Assembly: GCF_002929225.1 (NCBI RefSeq)
Contig: NZ_PISM01000014.1
Coordinates: forward strand, 434,001-498,000
From: Stutzerimonas kunmingensis
Lineage (GTDB): Bacteria > Pseudomonadota > Gammaproteobacteria > Pseudomonadales > Pseudomonadaceae
Length of the DNA stretch: 64,000 bases
Reading direction: 5' to 3'
Under the pieces are notes generated by a model. It searched no databases. It saw only the letters and a list, made by a program, of their open reading frames with translations, and had not been told where the DNA came from. Positions 41,832 through 52,167 of the stretch are shown one piece after another. The position numbers and the translations under genes were made by a program. How positions within the stretch are numbered: the stretch's first letter is position 1; each line of letters opens with the position of its first letter.

Positions 41832-42095
41832 GGTTCAACTCCAATCGGGTCAGAAAATCGGGTCGTGCTCTGCAACCCGCTTGGAATTTGTGAAACATCC
41901 CGCCCATAGGAGTTCCGCCCACCCGTCCGGCGCACTTCCCGGCTGCGCGCCCTGAACTTTCGCCGCCGGCTGTCTGTCTCTGCCCCAGACCTCTGGCCAA
42001 CCGGAACGCCCGCTATCGAATTTCCAGCCTTTCTCCTGCAGTGGGATCACTACATCAGCCAGCCGGCACTGCGCACCATAGCCGCGGCGCTATTC

Positions 42096-43148
42096 GTGGC
42101 GTTGGTCCTGAGTCTCTTCGGCCGGCTGCTGACCGCCCTGACGCTGCGCCTGGCGCGAGCCTTCCTGTTTACCCGGGAGCTGTCCGAGCAACTGGAAAAG
42201 CCCGTCCGGTTGCTGTTGCCACTGGTAGGGGTGCAGGGTGTATGGACGTCTGCGCCGAACGATCTGCATTTCATCGACGCGGCACGGCATGTCACCACGC
42301 TGCTGATAATCGCCACCCTCACGTGGCTGGTGATGCGCTTGCTGCGTGGGCTGCAGCAGTTCATTCAGCTGCGCAATCCGGTGGATGTGGTCGACAACCT
42401 TCGCGCCCGGCAAATACAGACGCAATCACGTGTGCTGCTACGCACCCTGACCTTCTTTGTGCTGTTGATTGGCGCGGCGGCCATGCTGATGACCTTTCCC
42501 GGTGCCCGCCAGTTCGGTGCCAGCCTGCTTGCCTCGGCGGGCCTTGCGGGCCTGGCGGTGGGCTTTGCCGCGCGGCCCGTGCTGGCCAACCTCATCGCCG
42601 GCGTGCAGATCGCCATGACCCAGCCGATCCGCCTGGACGACGTGGTCATCGTCGAGAACGAATGGGGTCGCATCGAGGAAATCACCGGCACCTACGTCGT
42701 CGTGCGGATCTGGGATGACCGGCGGCTGATCGTGCCGTTGCAGCACTTCATCGAGAAACCGTTTCAGAACTGGACCCGTCGCAGCTCCAGCCTGATCGGC
42801 ACGGTTTTCCTCTGGGCCGATTATTCGCTGCCGCTGGAGCCGCTGCGCGAGGAGCTGCGCCGGCTGTGCAAGGAAGTGCCCGAGCTGTGGGACGGCCGGG
42901 TCTGCGTACTGCAGGTCACCGACACCAGCGAGAAATCCATTCAGCTGCGGGCCCTGGTGAGTTCGCCGGATTCGTCGCGCAACTGGGACCTGCGCTGCCA
43001 CATTCGCGAAAGCCTGCTGAGCTTCATCCAGCGGCAATACCCGCACTCGCTGCCGCAACTCCGCGCTGACCTCAGCGTCGGCCACAAGCAGCGCGTCGAT
43101 ACATCGCAGCCCGAGCATGTCGAACCGGAGCGCCAGCCACCGGTGTGA
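42096..43148 (+). CDS. Mechanosensitive channel of the MscS family (true start probably upstream)
   Basis: 350 residues from the first accepted start, a GTG at 42096. Membrane segments are followed by the MscS pore-lining and upper beta domain: GLAVGFAARPVLANLIAGVQIA, DDVVIVENEWGRIEEITGTYVVVRIWDDRRLIVP. It senses membrane tension and acts as an osmotic safety valve. The GTG cuts the first helix in half, and the same frame stays open upstream to a stop at 41909, with convincing content (AIEFPAFLLQWDHYISQPALR). So the real start is probably near 42020-42030 at a non-standard codon, or the sequence has an error there. Confidence 0.85.
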   Translation: MALVLSLFGRLLTALTLRLARAFLFTRELSEQLEKPVRLLLPLVGVQGVWTSAPNDLHFIDAARHVTTLLIIATLTWLVMRLLRGLQQFIQLRNPVDVVDNLRARQIQTQSRVLLRTLTFFVLLIGAAAMLMTFPGARQFGASLLASAGLAGLAVGFAARPVLANLIAGVQIAMTQPIRLDDVVIVENEWGRIEEITGTYVVVRIWDDRRLIVPLQHFIEKPFQNWTRRSSSLIGTVFLWADYSLPLEPLREELRRLCKEVPELWDGRVCVLQVTDTSEKSIQLRALVSSPDSSRNWDLRCHIRESLLSFIQRQYPHSLPQLRADLSVGHKQRVDTSQPEHVEPERQPPV

Positions 43149-43655
43149 CTAGTCGCCCTCGAGTCCCTCCAGCTTCTTCAGCAACTCAGCGTATTTAACC
43201 GGTAGCTGGGTGAGTCCGTGTCGCGCGGCCTGCTTGCGGATCGCGACCCGGTCGCCATCGAACTGCACCGTTTCGCTCACCACCACCTGCCGCTCGCCCC
43301 GCATCAGTGCATAGGCGTAGCACTGGGTGCCGCCTTCATCCTCCTGGTCATCGTCCGCAACACCGGTATTCGACACGGCAAGGGTGGCGACGCTGGCGTT
43401 CAGCGCGCCGATAGCCATCTCGCGCGCGACCTCCTCGCTGGTCAGGCCGAATCGCTCGATGGTCTCGAAGTCCACCTTGAGCAGGCGGTTCTTTGCCTTG
43501 GGTGAATAGACCACGAAGCCGCTGTCGAGCACCTGGCCGCACCCCGGAATATCGCCCATCAGCGAAGCCATCAAACCGCAGGTACAGGACTCCGCGGTGG
43601 TCAGCGTCAGTTCCTCGCGTTGCAGAAAGTCAACGACTCGTTCGATCTCTTGCAT
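43149..43655 (-). CDS. CinA-type nicotinamide-nucleotide amidohydrolase domain protein
   Basis: 168 residues from the ATG at 43655, with GGAGC seven bases upstream; longer starts lack a site. Conserved PncC/CinA C-terminal motifs: TTAESCTCGLMAS near the start, YSPKAKNRLL, ALNASVATLAVSNTGVA. The family deamidates NMN to NaMN in the pyridine nucleotide salvage cycle. It has the C-terminal domain only and lacks the MoaB-like N-terminal part of full CinA. Lies next to the glycogen/trehalose operon, divergent from it. Confidence 0.88.
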   Translation of the reverse strand: MQEIERVVDFLQREELTLTTAESCTCGLMASLMGDIPGCGQVLDSGFVVYSPKAKNRLLKVDFETIERFGLTSEEVAREMAIGALNASVATLAVSNTGVADDDQEDEGGTQCYAYALMRGERQVVVSETVQFDGDRVAIRKQAARHGLTQLPVKYAELLKKLEGLEGD

Positions 43656-43952
43656 GTTTTTTGCTCCGACCATTCCAGGTTCAACGCCTTCACGACTCTG
43701 TATTCGGAGCAAGTTGGCTGGTTGCGAGTTCCGGCAGTGGTAGTTGATCGGGTTTTCAAGAACTTCTACCGCGACGCCGGGTCTGGTTTCTGGTAGGGCC
43801 AGTGAAGCCCCGCCTGCCTGCGCGGCAGCTCCGAACTAGATTTCAGCCTGGTCGTGTTCATGGTATGTGACGGTCATCAGATCGTTGCATAGGAGAAATA
43901 TGCTCGTAGCTGGCGCCGGCACCTGGAACGCCGGGGCTCTGGGGAGATCGTG
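43656..43952. promoter_or_regulatory. Divergent promoter region of the CinA and glgA genes
   Basis: About 300 bases without a gene. It must contain the start signals of the glycogen/trehalose operon; I cannot pick a convincing promoter by eye. GGGGAGATC just before glgA is the ribosome site. Confidence 0.4.
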
Positions 43953-45503
43953 ATGAGTATTGCCGCTGTGAACGCCCTGCCTGTCGGACTACCGAAGGCG
44001 CAACCCGCCATACCCCTGGTTACTCGCCCTGCCCTGCAGATTCGCAGTAGCCACGATGACAAACGCAAGATCCTGTTCGTCACCTCCGAACTGACCGATC
44101 TGGTCAAGACCGGCGGGCTCGCCGACGTGTCGGCGGCACTGCCCCGGGCATTGGGCGCACGCCACGATGTGCGCGTGCTGATCCCCGGCTATTCGCAGGT
44201 AATCAACAGCGGTCACGCCATCCGCACGGTTGGCTCGCTGGGCGGCTATGCCGAGATTCCCGGCTGCCGCATCGGCCGGATGGACATGCCCGACGGCCTG
44301 ATCATCTATGTGCTGATCTGCCCGGAACTCTATGAGCGCGAAGGCTCGCCATACGGTGACGCCGATGGCAACGACTGGCCGGACAATCCGGTGCGTTTCG
44401 CTCGCCTCGGACTGGCCGCTGCGGAAATCGCCGCCGGTACCGCCTGCATCCGCTGGGCGCCCGAGCTGGTGCACGCCCACGACTGGCCAGCCGGTCTGGC
44501 GCCCGCCTACATGCACTGGCGCGGGTTGAACACGCCGAGCGTCTTCACCATTCATAACCTCGCCTACCAGGGCAACATCGATATGGCGCAGCGGCGCCTG
44601 CTGGGAATCCCCGCCGAGGCCTGCGACCCGGAGCGCATGGAGTTCTACGGCAAGCTGTCCCTGCTCAAGGCCGGGATCGCCTATGCCAACCGCGTGACCA
44701 CGGTGAGCGCTACCTACGCCGAGGAAATCACCACGCCGGAATTCGGCTGCGGCATGGAAGGCTTCCTCAGCATGAAAGCCCGGCAGGGACTGCTCAGTGG
44801 GCTGCTCAACGGCATCGACGAAAGCTGGGAGCCGGAAAGCGATCCCTATCTGGTGAAGGGTTTCAGCGCACGCAACTGGGAAGGCAAAAAGGCCAATGCC
44901 GCGTATATCCGCGATTCGTTCGGTCTCGAGCATTGCCATGCACCGCTGTTCGCCGTGGTCTCGCGCCTGGTGCACCAGAAGGGTGTCGACCTGACCCTAG
45001 ACGTGGCGCATGCCATCGTCGAAGGCGGCGGCCAGCTGGCCATCCTTGGCCAGGGCGATCACCAGATCGAGCATCAGGTTCGCCAGCTCGCAGCCCAGTA
45101 CCCCGGCCGTGTCGCGGCCCACATCGGCTTCAACGAAACCGATGCGCGCCGCCTGTTCGCCGGCAGCGATTTTCTGCTGATGCCGTCGCGCTACGAGCCG
45201 TGCGGCCTCAGCCAGATGTATGCCCAACGCTATGCCTCGTTGCCAGTCGCACGTCGCACCGGCGGGCTGGCCGACTCCATCGATGACGGCATTACCGGGT
45301 TCCTGTTCAACGAATCCAATGTCAGCAGCTACCGGCAGGCCGTCCAGCGGGCGCTGGCGATCCATCAGCATCCTCAGCTGCTGGCCGCCATGCGTTGCCG
45401 GGCCATGGGGGCCGGCTTTTTCTGGCGTCACGCCATCGAGCCCTATGACGCGCTGTACCGGCAATTGCTCGGAGAGCGCCGCGAGGTTCGTCTTTTAATC
45501 TGA
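43953..45503 (+). CDS. glgA: Glycogen synthase (ADP-glucose, GT5)
   Basis: 516 residues from the ATG at 43953 (GGGGAG seven bases upstream). KTGGLADVSAALPRAL near residue 50 is the glycogen-synthase KTGGL signature, and the C-terminal SRYEPCGLSQMYA contains the nucleotide-sugar-binding glutamate. About 35 extra N-terminal residues precede the usual start of the domain. It elongates alpha-1,4-glucan from ADP-glucose. First gene of a tightly packed operon; treZ starts 12 bases after its stop. Confidence 0.95.
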   Translation: MSIAAVNALPVGLPKAQPAIPLVTRPALQIRSSHDDKRKILFVTSELTDLVKTGGLADVSAALPRALGARHDVRVLIPGYSQVINSGHAIRTVGSLGGYAEIPGCRIGRMDMPDGLIIYVLICPELYEREGSPYGDADGNDWPDNPVRFARLGLAAAEIAAGTACIRWAPELVHAHDWPAGLAPAYMHWRGLNTPSVFTIHNLAYQGNIDMAQRRLLGIPAEACDPERMEFYGKLSLLKAGIAYANRVTTVSATYAEEITTPEFGCGMEGFLSMKARQGLLSGLLNGIDESWEPESDPYLVKGFSARNWEGKKANAAYIRDSFGLEHCHAPLFAVVSRLVHQKGVDLTLDVAHAIVEGGGQLAILGQGDHQIEHQVRQLAAQYPGRVAAHIGFNETDARRLFAGSDFLLMPSRYEPCGLSQMYAQRYASLPVARRTGGLADSIDDGITGFLFNESNVSSYRQAVQRALAIHQHPQLLAAMRCRAMGAGFFWRHAIEPYDALYRQLLGERREVRLLI

Positions 45504-45515
45504 AGAGGTCGTTCA

Positions 45516-47288
45516 ATGCAGAAGCAGCGTGCCCATATTGGGCATCACGGGCCGGAGTTGCTGGAAGACGGGACCACCCGCTTCCGACTTTGGGCGCCCG
45601 ATGCGCAAAACGTCAGTCTGATCGTTGTAGGCGCACAAACGCTGCCGATGACCGCCACTGAAGAAGGCTGGTACAGCATCGATGCCCCTTACGGGGCCGG
45701 TACGCTCTACCGGTTTCTCATCGACGACGAACTGCATGTCCCCGACCCCGCCTCGCGGGCGCAGGCGGGTGACGTGCATGCGCCGAGCCTGGTGGTCGAC
45801 ACCCACAACAATTATCTGTGGCGCAACAGCAGCTGGCTCGGTCGTCCCTGGCACGAGACGGTGCTGTACGAAACCCATGTCGGTCTGTATGGCGGTTTCG
45901 TCGAGATGGAAAAGCACCTCGCCGGGCTTGCCGAACTCGGCGTGACGGCCATCGAACTGATGCCGATCGCCGAGTTTCCCGGTGACCGCAACTGGGGTTA
46001 CGACGGCGTTCTGCCCTACGCGCCGGAAGCGGCCTATGGCAGTCCGGAAGAGCTCAAGCATCTGATCGATACCGCCCACGGTCTGGGCCTGATGGTGTTT
46101 CTCGATGTGGTCTACAACCACTTCGGCCCGGACGGCAATTACCTCGGCCGCTACGCCAAACACTTCTTCCGCCACGACCAGCAGACGCCCTGGGGCGATG
46201 GCATCGATTTCCGCCGCCGCGAAGTCCGCGACTTCTTCATCGACAACGCGCTGATGTGGCTGATGGACTACCGCTTCGACGGGCTGCGCTTCGATGCCGT
46301 GCATGCCATTCCCGACCGCAGCTTCCTCACCGAACTGGCCGAGCGCGTGCACGCCACCGTAGAACCCGGTCGCCATGTGCATCTGGTGTTGGAGAACGAG
46401 GACAATCGCTCCAGCCTGCTGACCCAGGGCTTCACCGCGCAGTGGAACGATGACGGCCACAATGTGCTGCATGCACTGCTCACCGACGAAAGCCAGGGCT
46501 ATTACGCCGACTATCACCAGGACGCGACCAGCAAACTGGCGCGCTTTCTTGGCGAAGGCTTCGTCTATCAGGGGCAGAACAACCGCCGTGGTGAAGCCCG
46601 CGGCGAACCCAGCGCGCACCTGTCACCAACCTCGTTCGTGCTGTTCCTGCAGAACCACGACCAGACCGGCAACCGCGCCTTTGGCGATCGCCTGGTTACG
46701 CTGGCCGATGCCGACGCGCTCAGGGCTGCCACCGTCGTCCTGCTGCTTTCCCCCATGGTCCCGCTGCTGTTCATGGGCGAGGAATGGGGCTCGCGACAGC
46801 CTTTCCTGTTCTTCACCAGCCATCACGGCGAGCTGGCCGATGCAGTGCGTGAAGGCCGCCGCAACGAATTCGCCGAGTTTTCCGAGTTCGCCGACGAAGC
46901 CACCCGCGAGCGCATTCCCGATCCCAACGCCGTATCCACGTTCGAGCAGTCGCGGCCGGACTTTGCTGTGCAGACACAACCTGGGCACGCCGAGTGGCAT
47001 GCGCTGTACCGCCAGCTGCTGAGCATTCGCCATGCCGAGATCGTGCCGCGCCTGCCCGGTAGCGCCTTCCTCGGTTGCAGCGTGCTGGGCGATGCCGCTG
47101 TGCTTGCACGCTGGCAGCTGGGTGATGGCAGTCAGCTGTGCCTTGAGCTGAACCTAGGCGAACAAGCCGCTCCATTGCCCGCCCCGTCTAGCGCAGCGCA
47201 GCTGCTGTTCGCCAGCCGTGCGTCGGATGCCACGCCCGGCCAATTGCCGCCTCGTATGGCCAAGCTGTATCTGGAGAAAGCCAAATGA
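45516..47288 (+). CDS. treZ: Malto-oligosyltrehalose trehalohydrolase
   Basis: 590 residues. An N-terminal carbohydrate-binding/early-set domain is followed by a GH13 barrel with the conserved regions DVVYNH (about 197), GLRFDAVHAI (nucleophile Asp near 258), LENED (acid Glu near 291) and NHDQTGN (about 380). It releases trehalose from the maltooligosyl-trehalose made by TreY. AGAGG precedes the ATG. Its stop overlaps the malQ start (ATGA). Confidence 0.95.
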   Translation: MQKQRAHIGHHGPELLEDGTTRFRLWAPDAQNVSLIVVGAQTLPMTATEEGWYSIDAPYGAGTLYRFLIDDELHVPDPASRAQAGDVHAPSLVVDTHNNYLWRNSSWLGRPWHETVLYETHVGLYGGFVEMEKHLAGLAELGVTAIELMPIAEFPGDRNWGYDGVLPYAPEAAYGSPEELKHLIDTAHGLGLMVFLDVVYNHFGPDGNYLGRYAKHFFRHDQQTPWGDGIDFRRREVRDFFIDNALMWLMDYRFDGLRFDAVHAIPDRSFLTELAERVHATVEPGRHVHLVLENEDNRSSLLTQGFTAQWNDDGHNVLHALLTDESQGYYADYHQDATSKLARFLGEGFVYQGQNNRRGEARGEPSAHLSPTSFVLFLQNHDQTGNRAFGDRLVTLADADALRAATVVLLLSPMVPLLFMGEEWGSRQPFLFFTSHHGELADAVREGRRNEFAEFSEFADEATRERIPDPNAVSTFEQSRPDFAVQTQPGHAEWHALYRQLLSIRHAEIVPRLPGSAFLGCSVLGDAAVLARWQLGDGSQLCLELNLGEQAAPLPAPSSAAQLLFASRASDATPGQLPPRMAKLYLEKAK

Positions 47289-49360
47289 GCGACGAATCCC
47301 TGATCCGCCTGGCGGAAGCCGCCGGGCTCTCCATCGACTGGGTCGATGCCGACAACCGCGAACAACGGGTCGAGCCGGCCGTACTGCGCGACGTGCTGAC
47401 CTGCCTCGGGCTGGCGGCGGAAACCGATGCAGATATCGAAGCCAGCCTCGAGATTCTCGCGCACAAGAACAACCACGGCGGCGTGCCGCCGCTGCTGACC
47501 TGCGATCAGCACGCTGCACTGGACCTTTCCGCCTATTTTCCGGCAACCAGTCGTTTCGAGTTGCGGGCAGAAGATGGCGGTGTTCAGCAGGGCACGCTCG
47601 ACAACCAGGCGCGCCTGCCAGCCATCGACACGCCCGGCTACTACCGGCTGACCATCGACAAGTATCAGCTGACCGTGGCTATCGCCCCGCTCTCCTGCCC
47701 CACAGTCGCCGAGATCGCCGGGGCGGACGCCTGGGGCCTGACGGTGCAGTTATACGGGCTGCGCCGCGCGGACGATGGTGGCCTGGGCGACACCCAGGCA
47801 CTGGAGGCGCTGGTCAGCAACGCCGCTGCCCACGGAGCCGATGCGCTTGGAATCAGTCCAGTGCACGCCATGTTCGGCGCGCATATCGATCAGTACAGCC
47901 CTTACTCACCGTCGAGCCGGCTGTTCTTCAACGTGCTGCACGCCGCGCCGGGTTCGATCCTTGGTGAGCGGCCGTTGCGCCAAGCGATCGAGACTTGCGG
48001 GTTAGGTGAGGAATTGAAACGGCTCGAGCGCCTGGAGCTGATCGACTGGCCGGCCGTGGCGCAATCGCGGCATCGCCTGTTGCGGCAGCTGTTCGACGAC
48101 TTCAGCAAGGGCGGCAACGCCCTGCAGGTGGATTTCGACAGCTTCCGCGCGAGCGGTGGCGAGGCGTTGGAAAACCACTGCCGCTTCGAAGCCCTGCACA
48201 CTCATTTGCGGGACGCACAGGGCCACACGCAGCACTGGAACGACTGGCCAAGCGAATACCGCGATCCCTCCAGCCCGGCCGTTGAGGCCTTTGCCCGGGA
48301 ACATGCCGATGAGGTGAGTTACCACGCCTTTGGCCAGTGGTTGATGGCCCGCGGCCTGGAACGTGCCCAGGTCGCCGCGCGCAGCGCCGGTATGCGCATC
48401 GGGTTGATTTCCGATCTCGCCGTCGGCGCCGATGGCGGCGGCAGTCAGGCCTGGAGCCGCCAGGCCGAGCTGTTGGCATCGCTGAGTGTTGGCGCGCCGC
48501 CGGACATCATGAATCGCGATGGCCAGAACTGGGGCATTTCCGCTTTCTCGCCTTGGGGCCTGCGGCAGAACGGCTTCCGTGCCTATATTGAAATGCTGCG
48601 CGCCAACCTCGCCCATGCCGGCGGCATGCGTATCGACCACGTGCTGGGCCTGAAGCGTCTCTGGGTTGTACCCGCCGGTGCCGACCCGAAGCGCGGCGTG
48701 TACCTCAACTTTCCCTTCGACGACATGCTGCGCCTGCTCTGCCTCGAGGCCTGGCGCCACCAGGCGGTGATCCTCGGCGAAGACCTCGGCACCATTCCCC
48801 ACGGCCTGCGTGACGTACTCGCGGCACGGGGGATCCTCGGTATGCGGGTGCTGCTGTTCGAACAGCACGACGGCCATTTCCAGACGCCTGCCCAGTACCC
48901 GGCGCAGGCGCTGGCAACCAGTACCACCCACGATATCCCGACCCTGACGGGCTGGTGGCACGGTCACGATATCGACTGGCGCATCAAGGTCGGCCAGGTG
49001 CCCGAATCGGACCGTGATGCCCAGTGGCAAGCGCGTGAGAAAGAACGCGCAGGGCTGAATCGCGCATTGTGCGAGTACAGCGGCAAGAACCCGGACGTGC
49101 TGCTGAACGCCGAGGAGGCGGTCGATGCCGCCATCTGCTTCCTGGCGCACACCCCCGCGCCGCTGGTACTGGTTCCGGTGGAGGATGCGCTCGGTCTGGA
49201 AGAACAGACCAACATGCCCGGCATCGTCGAAACCCATCCCAACTGGCGTCGCCGTTATCCCGGCGACAGTGCAACATTGCTCGACAGCCCGGCCAGTAGC
49301 CGTCGGCTGGCGTCCTTTGCGCAGGCCCGTCGTAACCATCGTGGAGCTGCGCATCGATGA
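47285..49360 (+). CDS. malQ: 4-alpha-glucanotransferase
   Basis: 691 residues, GH77 type. An N-terminal helical/beta region precedes the barrel with GISPVHAMFG, RIDHVLGLKRLW (nucleophile region), ILGEDLGTIP (acid/base glutamate) and TSTTHDIPTLTGWW. It redistributes alpha-1,4-glucan chains to make substrates for TreY and glycogen debranching. Coupled by ATGA overlaps at both ends. Confidence 0.94.
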   Translation: MSDESLIRLAEAAGLSIDWVDADNREQRVEPAVLRDVLTCLGLAAETDADIEASLEILAHKNNHGGVPPLLTCDQHAALDLSAYFPATSRFELRAEDGGVQQGTLDNQARLPAIDTPGYYRLTIDKYQLTVAIAPLSCPTVAEIAGADAWGLTVQLYGLRRADDGGLGDTQALEALVSNAAAHGADALGISPVHAMFGAHIDQYSPYSPSSRLFFNVLHAAPGSILGERPLRQAIETCGLGEELKRLERLELIDWPAVAQSRHRLLRQLFDDFSKGGNALQVDFDSFRASGGEALENHCRFEALHTHLRDAQGHTQHWNDWPSEYRDPSSPAVEAFAREHADEVSYHAFGQWLMARGLERAQVAARSAGMRIGLISDLAVGADGGGSQAWSRQAELLASLSVGAPPDIMNRDGQNWGISAFSPWGLRQNGFRAYIEMLRANLAHAGGMRIDHVLGLKRLWVVPAGADPKRGVYLNFPFDDMLRLLCLEAWRHQAVILGEDLGTIPHGLRDVLAARGILGMRVLLFEQHDGHFQTPAQYPAQALATSTTHDIPTLTGWWHGHDIDWRIKVGQVPESDRDAQWQAREKERAGLNRALCEYSGKNPDVLLNAEEAVDAAICFLAHTPAPLVLVPVEDALGLEEQTNMPGIVETHPNWRRRYPGDSATLLDSPASSRRLASFAQARRNHRGAAHR

Positions 49361-52167
49361 AAGACCTAACCGCAACCCTGAGATTGCAGTTTCACCGCGA
49401 CTTCACTCTCGACGACGCTACTGCGCTGGTCGACTACTTCGCGGAACTCGGCATCAGCCACATCTATGCGTCCCCATTGCTGACCGCCCGCCCCGGCTCC
49501 ATGCACGGCTATGACGTGATCGACCCGACCCGCATCAACCCTGAACTGGGTGGCGAGCCGGCGTTGCAGCGTCTGGTGGAGGCCCTGCGTGGCAAGGGCA
49601 TGGGGCTCATCCTCGACATCGTCTCCAACCACATGGCGGTCGGTGGCTCGGGCAACGCCTGGTGGCTGGACGTACTCGAGTGGGGCCGCCGCAGCCCGTA
49701 CGCGCAGTTCTTCGACATCGAATGGAATTCGCCGGACCCCCTGCTCGAAGGCCAGTTGTTGGTGCCCTTCCTTGGCAGCGACTACGGCGAGGCGCTGCAG
49801 CAGGGCACCGTGAAGCTGCGCCTGGACGTTGATAACGGCTCGCTGTACGCCGAGCATTACGAGCACCGTTTTCCGATCACCCCGCCGAGCTACGGCGAGG
49901 TGTTGCGTGCCGCCGATCATCCGCAGCTGCGTACCCTGGCGCAGCACTTCGATGCCCTGAAGACCGAGCCCGCGCCTTACCAGGCAGCTCGCTTGCTACG
50001 CACCGAGCTCGCCGAGCAGCTGCAGGACGCCAGCACCCGCCAGGCGCTGGAGCAGGCGCTCAATTGCTACGACTCCACTACCGATGACGGCTTCCGCCGC
50101 CTGCACAGCCTGCTGGAACGTCAGAACTATCGGCTGGCCAGCTGGCGGACTGCGGGTGACGACATTAACTGGCGGCGCTTCTTCGACATCAATGAGCTGG
50201 GCGGCTTGCGCGTCGAACGTCCGGTGGTGTTCGAGGAAACCCACGCCAAGATTTTCGAGCTGATCGGCGATGGCCTGGTCGACGGCCTGCGCATCGACCA
50301 TATCGACGGCCTGGCCGACCCGCGCGGCTATTGCCGGCGCCTGCGCCGGCGTGTCGATCGGCTGAATGCCGGGCGCCCGCAGGACGCGGTGCAGGATCAC
50401 GTGCCGATCTACGTCGAGAAAATTCTCGCCGGCGGCGAGCGGCTGCATGACGACTGGGGTGTTGACGGCACCACCGGTTACGAATTCATGAATCAGGTGT
50501 CGCTGCTGCAACATGACCCGGCTGGCGAATCACTTCTGTGCTCCTTGTGGAGCGAGACCAGCGGACGCACCACGGATTTCATGGAAGAGGCTCGCCAGGC
50601 TCGCCAGCTGGTGCTGGCTGGCCCGCTGGCAGGCGACTTCGAAACCGTCGCCCTGTCGCTTTTGCAGGTCGCCCGCGGCGACGTGATGACCCGCGACATC
50701 ACCCTCGGCGCGATTCGCCGCGCCCTGCTGGAGCTGATCATTCACTTCCCGGTGTATCGCACCTACATTGCCGCACCGGGCCGCCGCGAGGCCGATGAGC
50801 CGTTCTTCCAGCAGGCGCTGGACGGCGCGAAGACGACCTTGAGCGAGGCCGACTGGCCGTTGCTCGAGCATCTGCAGCGCTGGCTCGGCGGCGAAAGCCT
50901 GCGGCAACTGCCGCGTAGCCTGCGCAAGATTCGTCGCTACGCCTGCACACGCTTCCAGCAGCTAACCTCACCGGCTGCGGCAAAGGCCGTCGAGGATACC
51001 GCCTGCTACCGCTCCGGCATTCTACTGTCGCGCAATGATGTCGGTTTCGACCCACAGCACTTCAGCGCGCCATTGCAGGCATTCCACGACGAGTGCCTAC
51101 AACGCGCCGAGCACTTCCCGCGCAACATGCTGACCACCGCGACCCACGACCATAAGCGTGGCGAAGATACCCGCGCGCGCATCGCGGTAATCAGCGAGCG
51201 CGCCGAATGGTTTGCCGGCAAGGTGCGGCGCTGGCGCGAGATGACCGCCAGCCGAATCCAGCAGCTTGGCGATGGTGCGGCGCCCTCGCCCGGCGATGAG
51301 CTGATGCTGTTCCAGATTCTGCTCGGCAGCTGGCCGCTGGAGCTTCGGGTGGACGACCAGGCGGCGGTGGAGCAGTACTGCACACGCATCCTGCAATGGC
51401 AGGAGAAAGCCCTGCGCGAGGCCAAGCTGCGCACCACCTGGAGCGACCCCAACAGCGATTACGAAAGCGCCTGCCGCCAGCACGTCGAGTACCTGCTGCT
51501 CGCTGACGAAGGTGCACCATTACGGGACGATATCGCTGCGGCCGCTGCCGAACTGGCCCCTGCCGGTGCGTTGAACAGCCTTGTGCAAAGTCTGCTGCGC
51601 ATGACCACCCCCGGCGTGCCCGACCTCTATCAGGGCGCCGAGTACTGGGACTTCAGCCTGGTCGATCCCGACAACCGACGGCCGGTGGACTTCACTGCAC
51701 GGCAGCACAGCCTCGCCAGCGCGGCCTCGCTCGATGAGCTGCTGCAAAGCTGGCACGACGGTCGCATCAAGCAAGCTGTGATCCGCCGCACACTGCAGCT
51801 GCGTCGACGCTACCCGCGGCTGTTCAGCGAAGGCCGCTATCTGCCGCTTGCGGTTTCTGGCGAGCAGGCCGAGCAGCTGCTGGCATTCGCCCGCGAGCTG
51901 GAAGGCGAGTGGGTGGTAGTCGTGGTGCCGCGGCTGGCAGCGGATCTGCTGGGGGATCGTGGAGTACCGAGCATTCCGGCGCAGCGCTGGGGCAACACCC
52001 GGATCGAACTGCCCGAGGCGCTAAACGGTAGTGAATTCGAGCGACTTTTCGACGGAACGACAGTCTCATCCCAACAAGCCAGCCTAGAGGTTGCGCGCGT
52101 TCTGGACGGACTATCGGCGGCCGTCCTGCATACGTCTATGACCGCAAATGGAGAATCCCAACAATGA
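49357..52167 (+). CDS. treY: Malto-oligosyltrehalose synthase
   Basis: 936 residues, usual size. The GH13 barrel starts at residue 1 (LRLQFHRDFTLDDA), with LDIVSNHMAVGG, GLRIDHIDGLADP and YVEKILAGGE as the catalytic regions, and the large inserted helical domain of TreY between. It isomerises the reducing end of maltodextrins to a trehalose unit, which TreZ then cuts off. Together the operon turns glycogen into trehalose for osmotic or desiccation stress. Confidence 0.95.
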   Translation: MKDLTATLRLQFHRDFTLDDATALVDYFAELGISHIYASPLLTARPGSMHGYDVIDPTRINPELGGEPALQRLVEALRGKGMGLILDIVSNHMAVGGSGNAWWLDVLEWGRRSPYAQFFDIEWNSPDPLLEGQLLVPFLGSDYGEALQQGTVKLRLDVDNGSLYAEHYEHRFPITPPSYGEVLRAADHPQLRTLAQHFDALKTEPAPYQAARLLRTELAEQLQDASTRQALEQALNCYDSTTDDGFRRLHSLLERQNYRLASWRTAGDDINWRRFFDINELGGLRVERPVVFEETHAKIFELIGDGLVDGLRIDHIDGLADPRGYCRRLRRRVDRLNAGRPQDAVQDHVPIYVEKILAGGERLHDDWGVDGTTGYEFMNQVSLLQHDPAGESLLCSLWSETSGRTTDFMEEARQARQLVLAGPLAGDFETVALSLLQVARGDVMTRDITLGAIRRALLELIIHFPVYRTYIAAPGRREADEPFFQQALDGAKTTLSEADWPLLEHLQRWLGGESLRQLPRSLRKIRRYACTRFQQLTSPAAAKAVEDTACYRSGILLSRNDVGFDPQHFSAPLQAFHDECLQRAEHFPRNMLTTATHDHKRGEDTRARIAVISERAEWFAGKVRRWREMTASRIQQLGDGAAPSPGDELMLFQILLGSWPLELRVDDQAAVEQYCTRILQWQEKALREAKLRTTWSDPNSDYESACRQHVEYLLLADEGAPLRDDIAAAAAELAPAGALNSLVQSLLRMTTPGVPDLYQGAEYWDFSLVDPDNRRPVDFTARQHSLASAASLDELLQSWHDGRIKQAVIRRTLQLRRRYPRLFSEGRYLPLAVSGEQAEQLLAFARELEGEWVVVVVPRLAADLLGDRGVPSIPAQRWGNTRIELPEALNGSEFERLFDGTTVSSQQASLEVARVLDGLSAAVLHTSMTANGESQQ

